Below are positions 29,318-35,976 of a stretch of 35,976 nucleotides of DNA, piece by piece; position 1 is the first letter of the stretch; each line of letters starts with the position of its first letter. Location: contig JAFLDU010000014.1 of the NCBI GenBank assembly GCA_017309145.1, positions 1 through 35,976 on the forward strand, written 5' to 3'. The notes under the pieces are model-generated. The model saw nothing but the letters and a program-made list of their open reading frames with translations. It was not told the origin of the DNA and ran no database searches. Position numbers and translations under genes: made by a program. The stretch is from Zoogloea sp. (GTDB lineage Bacteria > Pseudomonadota > Gammaproteobacteria > Burkholderiales > Rhodocyclaceae).

Positions 29318-31501
29318 ATGTTCTCCCAGCGCACCCTGCGCCGCCTGCTCGTCCCGCTCACTGCCCTGCTGCTGGCCAGTGCATCCCATGCCGACACCTA
29401 CGAGGTCAAACTCCCGCCGGAGCTGTCCTCCTCCCCACGGCTTTGCGATTACGCCCCCTGCGGCGAAGTCCTGCCCGGCGCAACCACCTTCTCCGAGCGC
29501 AAGGGGCAGCCCGCCTACGTGGAGGGCTACCGGGAAGACGCCGGACAGAAGACGAAAGTCGGCTACGTGATGCTGTCCACCGACATCACCGACATCCCTG
29601 CCTACTCGGGCAAGCCGGTGGTCACCCTGATCGGCATGGACACCGCCGGCAAATTCACCGGCGTGAAGATCCTCAAGCACTCCGAGCCCATCCTGTTGCT
29701 GGGCATCCCGGAGTCGGCCTTGGTCAAGTTCAACAACCAGTATCTGGGCCAGTTCGTCGGCGACAACATCGAGATCGGCAGGTCGCGCCCCGAGGAGAAC
29801 CTGATCGGCCTCGACGCGATCACCGGCGCCACCGTTACCGTCATCGCCCAGAACCAGGTCATGATGACCAGCGGCACCGAAGTGGCCAAGCAGGTGGGCA
29901 TCCTCAAGCCGGTGATCCGCCCCCAGGCCAGGTTTCCCATCTCCGATTCGGCCCCCGGCTGGGCCGACCTGGTGGCGGACGGCAGCGTGCAGCGCCTGGT
30001 GGTCAAACCCGAGGATGTCGGGCTCAAGAGCGATGGCCGCCCCTACATGGATCTGTGGTTCGGCTACCTCAACCAACCCACCATCGGGCGCGCCCTGCTC
30101 GGCAAGGACGGCTACGCCAGCCTGATGGCCCGCCTCAAGGAAGGTGAGCACGCCATCTTCATCATCCGCAGCGCCGGGATGGACTCGTTCAAGGGCTCGG
30201 GCTTCGTGCGTGGCGGCATCTACGACCGTGTCCAGGTGCGCCAGGACAAGGACAGCTTCACCTTCCGCGACCTCGACTACGTGAACCTCTGGGGCCTCTC
30301 GGCCGTCGGTGCCCCGGCCTACGACGAGTCCGCCATCTTCATCATCCGCGGCAAGGGCTTCTCCGCCGCCTATCCGTGGAAGCTGGTGTTCCTCGGCAAC
30401 CGGATCGACAAGGAGACGGCCGCCAAAACCTTCGCCAACTTCGACAAGGAATACTGGCTGGCCGACCACTACCTGGAGGGTGGCCGCCCCGAGGTGATCA
30501 AGCCCGACCCCACCTGGCTCAAGGTCTGGAAGGACAAGGCCCTGCAGATCGGCGCCTTCATCGTGCTGCTGCTGACCGTGGCCGCGGCCTACGCCAACCG
30601 TGACCGCCTGGTACGCCGCTCCAGCCACAAGAACAAGTGGCCGGTAAACGCCTTCAAATACACGGGCTGGGTGCTCAGCATCGGCTTCGTAGGCTTCCAG
30701 GCGATGGCCCAGCCCTCCATCACCCAGGTCCTGACCTGGTTCCACAGCCTGCTCTTCCAGTGGCAGTGGGAGCTGTTCCTGTCCGACCCACTGATCTTCA
30801 TCTTCTGGATCTTCATCATCGTCACGGTCTTCGTCTGGGGCCGCGGCCTGTTCTGCGGCTGGCTGTGCCCTTTCGGGTCCCTCTCGGAGCTGCTCTACAA
30901 GCTGGGCCGGGCCTGCGGCCTCAAGCGCTTCCAGTTCCACCTGCCGCAGGCCCTGCACGACCGGCTGAAGGGGCTCAAGTATGCGATCTTCTTCGGCCTG
31001 CTCGCCGTTTCCTTCTTCAGCATGGGGCTGGCCGAGAAACTCGCCGAGATCGAGCCCTTCAAGACCACCTTCCTGGTCGGCCTGCTCAATCGCAGCTGGC
31101 CCTACACGCTCTTCGCCGGAGGGCTGCTGGGCCTGTCGATCTTCACCGAGCGCCCCTTCTGCAAATATCTGTGCCCACTGGGGGCTGCCTTGGCCATGCC
31201 CACCACCTTCCGCTGGTTTGGTCTCAAGCGGAAGGACGAATGTACCCAGTGCAAGGCCTGCGCCAAGGGCTGCGGCTCCCTGGCCATCGACACCAAAGGT
31301 AACATCGACCCGCGTGAATGCATGCTGTGCCTCGACTGCATGGTGTTCTACTACGATGACCACGCCTGCCCGCCCCTGGCCCGGGAGCGCAAGCGCCGTG
31401 AGAAGGCCGGTCAGCCCCTGACTCCGATCAACACCCGGGGCTACTTCATTCCCATCCACCCCGCTCCCGCCAGCCCGGCCCCGAAAGGAAAGCACCCATG
31501 A
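29318..31501 (+). CDS. nosR: NosR, membrane flavo-iron-sulfur protein for N2O reduction
   Basis: A 727-residue inner-membrane protein thought to pass electrons to NosZ and support its expression. A signal peptide (cleavage near SHA at about 24) precedes a periplasmic FMN-binding domain with the flavinylation motif DAITGATV (candidate Thr172). About five or six membrane segments follow (about 408-650), with cytoplasmic cysteine motifs CGWLCPFG and CKYLCPLG, and a C-terminal ferredoxin-like part with CTQCKACAKGC and CMLCLDC...CP. The ATG at 29318 has GGAG upstream and starts a clean signal peptide; the frame extends to 29165 through a proline run that does not look coding. It overlaps the next gene by ATGA. 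Confidence 0.95.
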   Translation: MFSQRTLRRLLVPLTALLLASASHADTYEVKLPPELSSSPRLCDYAPCGEVLPGATTFSERKGQPAYVEGYREDAGQKTKVGYVMLSTDITDIPAYSGKPVVTLIGMDTAGKFTGVKILKHSEPILLLGIPESALVKFNNQYLGQFVGDNIEIGRSRPEENLIGLDAITGATVTVIAQNQVMMTSGTEVAKQVGILKPVIRPQARFPISDSAPGWADLVADGSVQRLVVKPEDVGLKSDGRPYMDLWFGYLNQPTIGRALLGKDGYASLMARLKEGEHAIFIIRSAGMDSFKGSGFVRGGIYDRVQVRQDKDSFTFRDLDYVNLWGLSAVGAPAYDESAIFIIRGKGFSAAYPWKLVFLGNRIDKETAAKTFANFDKEYWLADHYLEGGRPEVIKPDPTWLKVWKDKALQIGAFIVLLLTVAAAYANRDRLVRRSSHKNKWPVNAFKYTGWVLSIGFVGFQAMAQPSITQVLTWFHSLLFQWQWELFLSDPLIFIFWIFIIVTVFVWGRGLFCGWLCPFGSLSELLYKLGRACGLKRFQFHLPQALHDRLKGLKYAIFFGLLAVSFFSMGLAEKLAEIEPFKTTFLVGLLNRSWPYTLFAGGLLGLSIFTERPFCKYLCPLGAALAMPTTFRWFGLKRKDECTQCKACAKGCGSLAIDTKGNIDPRECMLCLDCMVFYYDDHACPPLARERKRREKAGQPLTPINTRGYFIPIHPAPASPAPKGKHP

Positions 31502-31920
31502 CCCTCGCCGACCGCAACGAACTCCGCAAGCCCGCCTACGGCGACGCCCGCGGCGCAGCCTGGCTGGCTGCCGAGATCCGCGATCACCTTTGGCCCTGGG
31601 CCAACCCGTCCGGGACGGGGCGGACCTCCCTGCGCCTGGCCGGCTTCGCCCTGGCTCTCGCCGCCACCGTCGCCTGGATCCTCGCCGCCCTTGGCCACTT
31701 GTCGGCAGGCGCGATCATCGGCTGGTGGTTCGGCTGGAGCGTGCTGGAAGTCTTCGTCCGGCTGGACGGCAAACCCTATGTGAAGGAGGGGCCCTGGTGG
31801 GGCCGCCTGTACCGGCGAGCCGGCCTGATGGACATGCTCTGCTATGTCAGCTTCAAGAACCTGCTGATCGGCGCCTCGCTGTTCCTGGGCCTGAAGGCCA
31901 TGGGCCTGCTGCAAGTCTGA
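31498..31920 (+). CDS. Small nos-linked membrane protein, function unknown
   Basis: A 140-residue protein overlapping the nosR stop (ATGA, 31498-31501), hence translationally coupled. A soluble N-terminus with LAAEIRDHLWPW (23-34) is followed by three hydrophobic segments at about 45-65, 69-87 and 115-136. Between segments two and three lies a conserved-looking basic/aromatic loop, RLDGKPYVKEGPWWGRLYR (88-106). I recall similar unnamed proteins next to nosR in betaproteobacteria but know no assigned function. Coupling to nosR suggests a helper in NosR assembly or electron transfer. It is not NosX, NosC or NosL: no ApbE, haem or copper-binding cysteine motifs are visible. Confidence 0.75.
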   Translation: MTLADRNELRKPAYGDARGAAWLAAEIRDHLWPWANPSGTGRTSLRLAGFALALAATVAWILAALGHLSAGAIIGWWFGWSVLEVFVRLDGKPYVKEGPWWGRLYRRAGLMDMLCYVSFKNLLIGASLFLGLKAMGLLQV

Positions 31921-31948
31921 GCCAGAGCTGCGCCAGGCATCTCAAGGC

Positions 31949-32224
31949 TCACTCCCGCTCCTCGTAGGCCGACGGCGTCACCCCGGCCCGCGCCAGGCAT
32001 TCCCGCAGATGCTTGATCTCCTGCTTGCCGAACTCGTTGCTGTGATGGGGATGGTGCAGGAAGAACTCCTGCCGGTTGAGCAAGACCCGGAAGCGGGCGC
32101 CGTGCCCGGGCTCGACCTCGGCCCCCACGTGATGGAGCAGGGACTCCACCTCGCGCCACTGGATGTTGCTGCTGATCGGGTCCCGGAATATCGACTCGAG
32201 AAGATGACGGTGCTTGGAGCTCAT
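31949..32224 (-). CDS. HicA-like small protein, solitary
   Basis: A 91-residue protein with the double-stranded-RNA-binding-like HicA fold suggested by NIQWREVESLLHHVGAEV, RVLLNRQEFFLHHPHHSNEF and KQEIKHLRECLARAGVTP. HicA toxins cleave mRNA, with a catalytic histidine near the N-terminal beta strand. Here the histidines cluster in FLHHPHH instead, where longer HicA-like relatives have HxPHP-type motifs. No HicB-type antitoxin gene is seen on either side, so a working toxin-antitoxin pair is doubtful. The ATG at 32224 has AGGAAAGGG upstream. The gene is convergent with the nos membrane gene, 28 bases away. Confidence 0.7.
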   Translation of the reverse strand: MSSKHRHLLESIFRDPISSNIQWREVESLLHHVGAEVEPGHGARFRVLLNRQEFFLHHPHHSNEFGKQEIKHLRECLARAGVTPSAYEERE

Positions 32225-32361
32225 GATCTGCCCTTTCCTGTTGGGGGCCCTCCACCTGCCGGCAGGGACACGCCGCTTACGCAGGCCGCGTGCAGCAGCC
32301 CCAGGCCTTCATTCTGCGCCTGTAGGGCCCCGCTGGCATCCTCGCAGCATCGACAACACGG

Positions 32362-32397
32362 CAAAATAAGGCCTGCCCCGGCTTCCCGGGGCAGGCC
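32362..32397 (-). terminator. Terminator of antAB
   Basis: On the minus strand a perfect 12-bp stem, GGCCTGCCCCGG/CCGGGGCAGGCC (32370-32397, 4-base loop), is followed by TTATTTTG. It lies about 60 bases after the antB stop and indicates that the dioxygenase operon ends there without antC. Confidence 0.85.
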
Positions 32398-32456
32398 AAT
32401 CGTCAGGACGGCAGTACCTGATCGAGGAGCAAACGGTTCTATGTTCAGGCGTGGGA

Positions 32457-32948
32457 TCAGACGTGGTAAAAGTCGAGCACCGCGTCGATCGTGTCATTGA
32501 GCACAACAACATGCTTGCGCAGGATCACCCAGCTGTTGCCCGCCGGCTTCAGGGTGTAGGTCACATCACCAAAAAAGTGCGCAGCCACCCCGAAGCGGTA
32601 ATAATGGGTGATCCACTTGGCCTTGACCTCGAGCTTGGAGTCGGAGACCTCCTGGATCATTACGTTGCTGACCAGATGCAGGGTGCGCGGCAGCGGCGTG
32701 GATGCCGCGGACTTGCCGGTACGGATACGGAAGACCCGGTCCTCCAGGCCTGCGCGGCTCGCGTAATAGATCATCGACATCCCACGCTTGGGATCCGTGG
32801 TGTACACATGCTCGGAGTCCCACTGGGGAATGTGGAATTCGGAGTTCTCGTCGAACAGTTCCAGGTAGTCGTCCCACGCGTGGCGGTCGCACAACTCCGC
32901 TTTGCGGTAAAGAAACTGCTCCACCCTATTCTGCAAGTCACCCATCAT
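32457..32948 (-). CDS. antB: Anthranilate 1,2-dioxygenase, small (beta) subunit
   Basis: The 163-residue beta subunit of a Rieske ring-hydroxylating oxygenase, the same length as Pseudomonas AntB. It matches AntB better than BenB through FHIPQWDSEHVYTTDPKR, GLEDRVFRIRTGKSA and PLPRTLHLVSN. The subunit has a structural role (NTF2-like fold) in the alpha3beta3 oxygenase. Its start overlaps the antA stop (ATG 32948-32946 with TGA 32947-32945), with AAGGAG upstream inside antA; a second ATG follows at 32945. A strong terminator follows, and no reductase gene is present downstream. Confidence 0.93.
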   Translation of the reverse strand: MMGDLQNRVEQFLYRKAELCDRHAWDDYLELFDENSEFHIPQWDSEHVYTTDPKRGMSMIYYASRAGLEDRVFRIRTGKSAASTPLPRTLHLVSNVMIQEVSDSKLEVKAKWITHYYRFGVAAHFFGDVTYTLKPAGNSWVILRKHVVVLNDTIDAVLDFYHV

Positions 32949-34336
32949 TTCGCTCCTTGTTCATTCGCGGACTTCTTGTCCAGGCCCCGCAGCAGGAACT
33001 CCTGCCAGGCGCCATGCTGGTTCACGTACAAGCCTTCGTGGGTCAGTTCGGTGCCCGTCAGAACCGGCTTGATACCCAGGGTCTCGGCATTCGGGGTCAC
33101 GGCGCTCTCCCACTTGGTGTAACCACGGGAGATGTCGTTCCAGCGTTCGAGGCGGGCCTGGAAGCCCCGCTGGGCCTCGCGGAACTCCACCAGATCGTCC
33201 GGGGTGCCCATGCCGGACACGTTGAAGAAGTCCTCGAACTGGCGGATGCGGTTCTCGCGGTCCTTATCCGACTCACCCTTCACGCCGATGCACTGGCTGA
33301 TGATCTCTGTCTTGTTCCAGGCCACCGGGCGGATGATCCGCAGCTGAGAGCTGATCTGGTCCATGAAGAACAGGCTGGGATAGACGTTGAGGTTACGCAG
33401 CCGGTTCATCATCCACTCGGCTTTCTTCTCACCGTACTCCTTGATCAGGCGCGGCATGATGGTGGCGTAGCCGGGACGCACGTCCGGGTTGGGCATCTCG
33501 CTGTACAGCACGCTATGGCCGTTGCGGAAGGAGAACCAACCATCGTCCGTCTCCGAGTCCCCAGCCCCCAGCTTGCGGTAGTCCAGAGTATTGGTGATCT
33601 CGGCGCCTTTCTTGGCGTTCAGCTCATGGCGATGCACCACGGTGGCCACATAGTTGTAGTGCACCGTGCTCACGTGATAGCCATCCAGGCCGTTCTCGTT
33701 CTGCAGCTTCCAGTTTCCGTCAAAGGTGTAATGGCCCTTGCCCGGCAGCACTTCCAGCTCACCGGTCGGCGACTGAGCCACCATCAGGTCGAGGAAGACC
33801 TTGGCGTCGCCAAGGTAATCCTCAAGGGAATCCGTGCCTTCCGTGTCGAGGTTGATGAAGACGAAGCCCTTATAGCTGGCGATACGCGCGCGCTTCAGGT
33901 TGCGGGACGCGAGGTCGAAGTCTTCCGGATATTCGGAAGGTGCCTTCACCTTGAGCAGCTTGCCGTCGGAGCGGAAAGTCCAGGCGTGGAATGAACACAC
34001 GAAGGTGGACTGGCGCCCCTTAGCCACGCGGGTCAGGGTGGCCCCGCGATGCTGACAGGCATTGACGAGTGCGTTAAGCTGGCCATTCGCATCGCGGGTG
34101 ATGATCATCGGCTGGCGGCCGGCCTTCATCGTGACGAAGTCGTTGGGCTGGGAGATCTCACTCTCATGGCAGGCGTAGATCCAGTTCTTCTCGAAGATCA
34201 TCTCCATCTCGAGCTCGAACAGTTCCGGCTCGGTGAACATCTGCCGAGCCACTCGGTAAACGCCCTCCTCCGGTCTAAAATCAAGGCAACCCGAGACAAA
34301 TTCACGCCACTCGGCGGTGGTTCTTGCGGTACTCAT
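32945..34336 (-). CDS. antA: Anthranilate 1,2-dioxygenase, large (alpha) subunit
   Basis: The 463-residue catalytic subunit (Pseudomonas AntA about 464) converting anthranilate to catechol with loss of CO2 and ammonia. The Rieske [2Fe-2S] ligands are Cys94/His96 (ACQHRGA) and Cys114/His117 (VCSFHAWTF). The mononuclear iron has His220 and His225 in LDGYHVSTVHYNY, the bridging Asp217 that links neighbouring subunits, and probably Asp325 in FFMDQISSQ as the carboxylate ligand. Substrate assignment rests on overall AntA-like sequence and on the AntR-like regulator opposite; a related benzoate-type substrate is not excluded. It is the first gene of antAB and is divergent from antR across 380 bp. 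Confidence 0.93.
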   Translation of the reverse strand: MSTARTTAEWREFVSGCLDFRPEEGVYRVARQMFTEPELFELEMEMIFEKNWIYACHESEISQPNDFVTMKAGRQPMIITRDANGQLNALVNACQHRGATLTRVAKGRQSTFVCSFHAWTFRSDGKLLKVKAPSEYPEDFDLASRNLKRARIASYKGFVFINLDTEGTDSLEDYLGDAKVFLDLMVAQSPTGELEVLPGKGHYTFDGNWKLQNENGLDGYHVSTVHYNYVATVVHRHELNAKKGAEITNTLDYRKLGAGDSETDDGWFSFRNGHSVLYSEMPNPDVRPGYATIMPRLIKEYGEKKAEWMMNRLRNLNVYPSLFFMDQISSQLRIIRPVAWNKTEIISQCIGVKGESDKDRENRIRQFEDFFNVSGMGTPDDLVEFREAQRGFQARLERWNDISRGYTKWESAVTPNAETLGIKPVLTGTELTHEGLYVNQHGAWQEFLLRGLDKKSANEQGAK

Positions 34337-34423
34337 GTTGTCCCCATTGTTTTGGTGTTGATGGAGACATCATTAGAAGGCTGTTCTTTTTTCCGGAATA
34401 TCCTGCTGTTGGGGAATGTCTGT

Positions 34424-34462
34424 CCGGTTTTTGTGGACAAGGGGAATCTGCACACAAACCGG
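34424..34462. repeat. 39-bp imperfect inverted repeat upstream of antA
   Basis: CCGGTTTTTGTG (34424-34435) and CACACAAACCGG (34451-34462) pair at 11 of 12 positions around a 15-base centre. It lies about 90-125 bases upstream of the antA ATG. It could be an operator or a hairpin in the antA leader. Confidence 0.65.
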
Positions 34463-34542
34463 AGCCCGGCGTGGAACCCCGAACAGAACGAGGTGGTCGC
34501 AGCCCCCCGTGCAGGGGAGGTAGTTCCCCTCAAGCGCGAGAG

Positions 34543-34571
34543 TTGACAGCACAGTACGTGCAACAGAAAAT
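34543..34571 (+). promoter_or_regulatory. Sigma-70-type promoter of antR
   Basis: A perfect -35 TTGACA (34543-34548) is followed after 17 bases by GAAAAT (34566-34571; 4 of 6 of TATAAT). Confidence 0.5.
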
Positions 34572-34597
34572 CGATATTAAATAAAAATCTCGATTTT
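34567..34597 (+). repeat. AT-rich inverted repeat with T-run in the antR leader
   Basis: AAAATCGA (34567-34574) and TCGATTTT (34590-34597) are exact complements, with more T following. It overlaps the proposed antR -10. It may be an operator site, or a weak terminator-like element for rightward transcripts. Confidence 0.45.
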
Positions 34598-34716
34598 TTA
34601 GACAGGCAGCTACAAGAAGATTGCACCAACAGGATCTCAGGGCCATGCTCCACCCGGTCATCGGCCCCGGAACAGCAGCCTGAAGCAGTGTCCCAACCCC
34701 TACCCAGGAGTTCGTG

Positions 34717-35718
34717 ATGGAGACGATCGCGAAGACTGTTCCGCAGGAGCTGCATGCATCCTGCCATGACCACAAGAGCGCCCAGACCTGGATGTCCGAG
34801 ATCTGCGGCCCGCACGGCCTGAAAGTCCATGCGAACCGCCCCCTGCAGTTCAGGCATTCAGGCAACGTCCTGCAATCACGCTCGACCACCATCGGCTACG
34901 TGGAATACGGGACCGATGTATCAATCCTGGTGAATGAACCCACCCCCCTGCACAGCTTCAGCATCAGCCTGCCGATCACTGGCGAGCAGGAACTCTCCAT
35001 CGACGGAAAGCGGCTGATCTCCAATGCCGACGTGGGCACCATACTTGTGCCGAAGATGTCCCAGGAACTGCTGATCGCGGGAAACTGCCGCAAGATGCTG
35101 GTCTCTATGTCCCACACAGCCGTCTCCAAGGTGCTCGAGGAACTGATCCAGCGCCCCCTGTCACAGCCGCTGACCTTCTCGCCGACCATGGACGCGACCA
35201 GCGGGGAGACGGCGTCCTGGTGGCGGATCGTGCGTCATCTGCTGAGTGAGATGGCGTACAGCAACAGTCTTTACCGCAACATCCACCTCGCCGCGGAGCT
35301 TGAAAACACGCTCATCCGCGGCCTGCTGCTGGCCCAGCCCAACAACTACTCCGAGGAACTGAACAGTTCCCGGGAAGGCAAGACACCCCAGTATCTCCTC
35401 AAGGCACGCCAATTCATTCTCGACACGGCCAAGGAGGATGTCAATCTGGAACAGATCGAGCAGGTGGCGGGCGTCTCCCGCTTCAAGCTCTACGAGGGCT
35501 TCAAGCTCTATTTCGGGCTGACACCCCTCGCCTACCGCAAGAAGCATCGTCTCGAACAGGTCCGCCGGGAGATCCTGCGCAGCGGCTCCCAGAAGAACAT
35601 CTCCTGCATCGCGATGGACTGGGGATTCATGCACCTGGGCCGTTTCTCGATCGAGTACAAGAAGCAGTTCAACGAACTTCCCTCGGAAACCCTGCGGCGC
35701 CACAGACAAGGCCTCTAA
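34717..35718 (+). CDS. antR: AraC/XylS-family regulator of anthranilate degradation (AntR-like)
   Basis: A 333-residue regulator, similar in length to Pseudomonas AntR (about 330). The N-terminal ligand/dimer part is about 25-210, with a cupin-like stretch (SFSISLPITGEQEL...GTILVPKMSQEL). The C-terminal double HTH (about 225-330) has NLEQIEQVAGVSRFKLYEGF as the first and KNISCIAMDWGFMHLGRFSI as the second, ending EYKKQFNELPSETLRR. The ATG at 34717 is preferred over the GTG at 34714 because it sits six bases after AGGAG. The divergent position opposite antAB predicts anthranilate-dependent activation of antA. A strong terminator follows. Confidence 0.88.
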   Translation: METIAKTVPQELHASCHDHKSAQTWMSEICGPHGLKVHANRPLQFRHSGNVLQSRSTTIGYVEYGTDVSILVNEPTPLHSFSISLPITGEQELSIDGKRLISNADVGTILVPKMSQELLIAGNCRKMLVSMSHTAVSKVLEELIQRPLSQPLTFSPTMDATSGETASWWRIVRHLLSEMAYSNSLYRNIHLAAELENTLIRGLLLAQPNNYSEELNSSREGKTPQYLLKARQFILDTAKEDVNLEQIEQVAGVSRFKLYEGFKLYFGLTPLAYRKKHRLEQVRREILRSGSQKNISCIAMDWGFMHLGRFSIEYKKQFNELPSETLRRHRQGL

Positions 35719-35745
35719 CCCGCAGCCATACGAACGCACCCAAGC

Positions 35746-35785
35746 ACAAAGCCTCTCCACCCTGCGGCGGAGAGGCTTTGTCTTC
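35746..35785 (+). terminator. Terminator of antR
   Basis: A perfect 13-bp stem, ACAAAGCCTCTCC (35746-35758) with GGAGAGGCTTTGT (35769-35781), has a 10-base loop and is followed by CTTCTTG. On the minus strand the stem begins after the neighbouring oxidoreductase gene's stop, so it may serve both genes. Confidence 0.8.
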
Positions 35786-35845
35786 TTGCGATGCGGAGGG
35801 GCGATGTAGGGTGTAGGGGCGGCTGCAGCCGCCCGCGGACTCCGA

Positions 35846-35976
35846 TCAGGCCCGCTTCATCATCACCACCTGGCTGGGATTCCTGAAGGCCTCCAGCCGT
35901 TCCGCCTGGATCTGCCGGGCCTTGGCCAGGTTCTTCTCCTTCACGTGACCATAACCCCGCACCTCATCCGGCCAGG
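35846..35976 (-). CDS. Indolepyruvate ferredoxin oxidoreductase family, C-terminal end (partial)
   Basis: The minus strand from the right edge is open for 42 codons to a TGA at 35848-35846. The translation starts WPDEVRGYGHVKEKNLAKA and ends VVMMKRA. The WPDE-[IVL]-RG-[YF]-GHVKE-xN motif is the usual C-terminus of the large fused 2-oxoacid oxidoreductases annotated as indolepyruvate ferredoxin oxidoreductase, which oxidatively decarboxylate aryl pyruvates to acyl-CoA. Only the tail is visible, so the call rests on this one motif. Indolepyruvate derives from tryptophan and anthranilate is also a tryptophan product, which fits the neighbouring ant genes. Confidence 0.75.
   Translation of the reverse strand, partial: WPDEVRGYGHVKEKNLAKARQIQAERLEAFRNPSQVVMMKRA

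Larger units (their letters stand above)
34337..34716. promoter_or_regulatory. antA-antR divergent control region
   Basis: This 380-bp gap holds no gene. It contains a 39-bp imperfect inverted repeat (34424-34462), two direct repeats GGGGAAT at 34411 and 34441 spaced 30 bp apart, a perfect AGGGGA/TCCCCT inverted repeat (34513-34530), the candidate antR promoter (34543-34571) and an AT-rich inverted repeat (34567-34597). A XylS-like half-site, TGCA-N6-GGATC, is at 34622-34636. Confidence 0.6.

Noticed and set aside
28934..31495. Very long open frame on the minus strand opposite nosR (over 800 codons).
   Set aside because: It mirrors nosR in a GC-rich genome; its translation is low-complexity (Gly/Glu/Asp/His-rich) with no recognisable domain, while nosR has clear motifs.
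34622..34636. XylS/AntR-like half-site TGCA-N6-GGATC.
   Set aside because: It matches 7 of 8 fixed bases, but no second half-site at the expected 21-bp spacing was found and it lies downstream of the proposed antR start; mentioned only as part of the control region.

Overview
The window is about 36 kb of GC-rich bacterial chromosome. The gene families and their order (rnfE-nth, hda next to a HAD phosphatase, ftsK-lolA-rarA near serS and trxB, a Tat-exported NosZ with NosR, narX/narL) suggest a respiratory, probably denitrifying betaproteobacterium, most likely of the Rhodocyclales (Azoarcus/Thauera/Zoogloea type). This placement is inferred from gene content; no rRNA is present to confirm it. 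No insertion sequence, prophage, CRISPR array or origin was seen.

Layout. (1) 1-2243, plus: the 3' end of rnfE, nth, a DUF1841 gene and a DUF5610-like gene. (2) 5380-2258, minus: a tightly overlapping three-gene unit of a CPA2-type antiporter, a YbdK-type carboxylate-amine ligase and a C26-type gamma-glutamyl hydrolase. (3) purM (minus) with its own terminator, divergent from hda and a HAD-IB phosphatase. (4) 8516-12192: two tandem chemoreceptor genes of identical length, each behind its own sigma-28 (FliA)-like promoter. (5) A Tat-signal dienelactone-hydrolase-like gene and a Crp/Fnr-type regulator (minus), divergent from narX-narL (plus). (6) tRNA-Ser(CGA), a carboxymuconolactone-decarboxylase-family gene and serS (minus), an 87-residue orphan gene (plus), then rarA, lolA, ftsK and a second Crp-like regulator (minus), divergent from trxB and a gene for an Smr-domain protein. 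(7) 27035-31920: nosZ, a terminator, nosR and a small nos-linked membrane gene. (8) A solitary HicA-like gene, antB-antA (minus), divergent antR (plus), and at the right edge the C-terminus of an indolepyruvate oxidoreductase.

Working together. NarX/NarL, two Crp/Fnr-type regulators, NosZ/NosR and Rnf point to life with nitrogen oxides as electron acceptors. Imperfect FNR/DNR-type boxes lie 41.5 bp from plausible starts upstream of nosZ, nosR and the first crp-like gene. AntAB plus AntR and the indolepyruvate oxidoreductase suggest aerobic use of anthranilate and tryptophan-derived compounds, although no antC reductase gene is visible.

The least explained items are: the antiporter/ligase/hydrolase unit; a three-fold repeated motif in the Smr protein; a NosZ with a lipobox-like cysteine and a histidine replacing the usual tryptophan in the CuA loop; a nos locus in the order Z-R without DFYL; and an anthranilate dioxygenase locus lacking its reductase, with a 39-bp inverted repeat in its control region.
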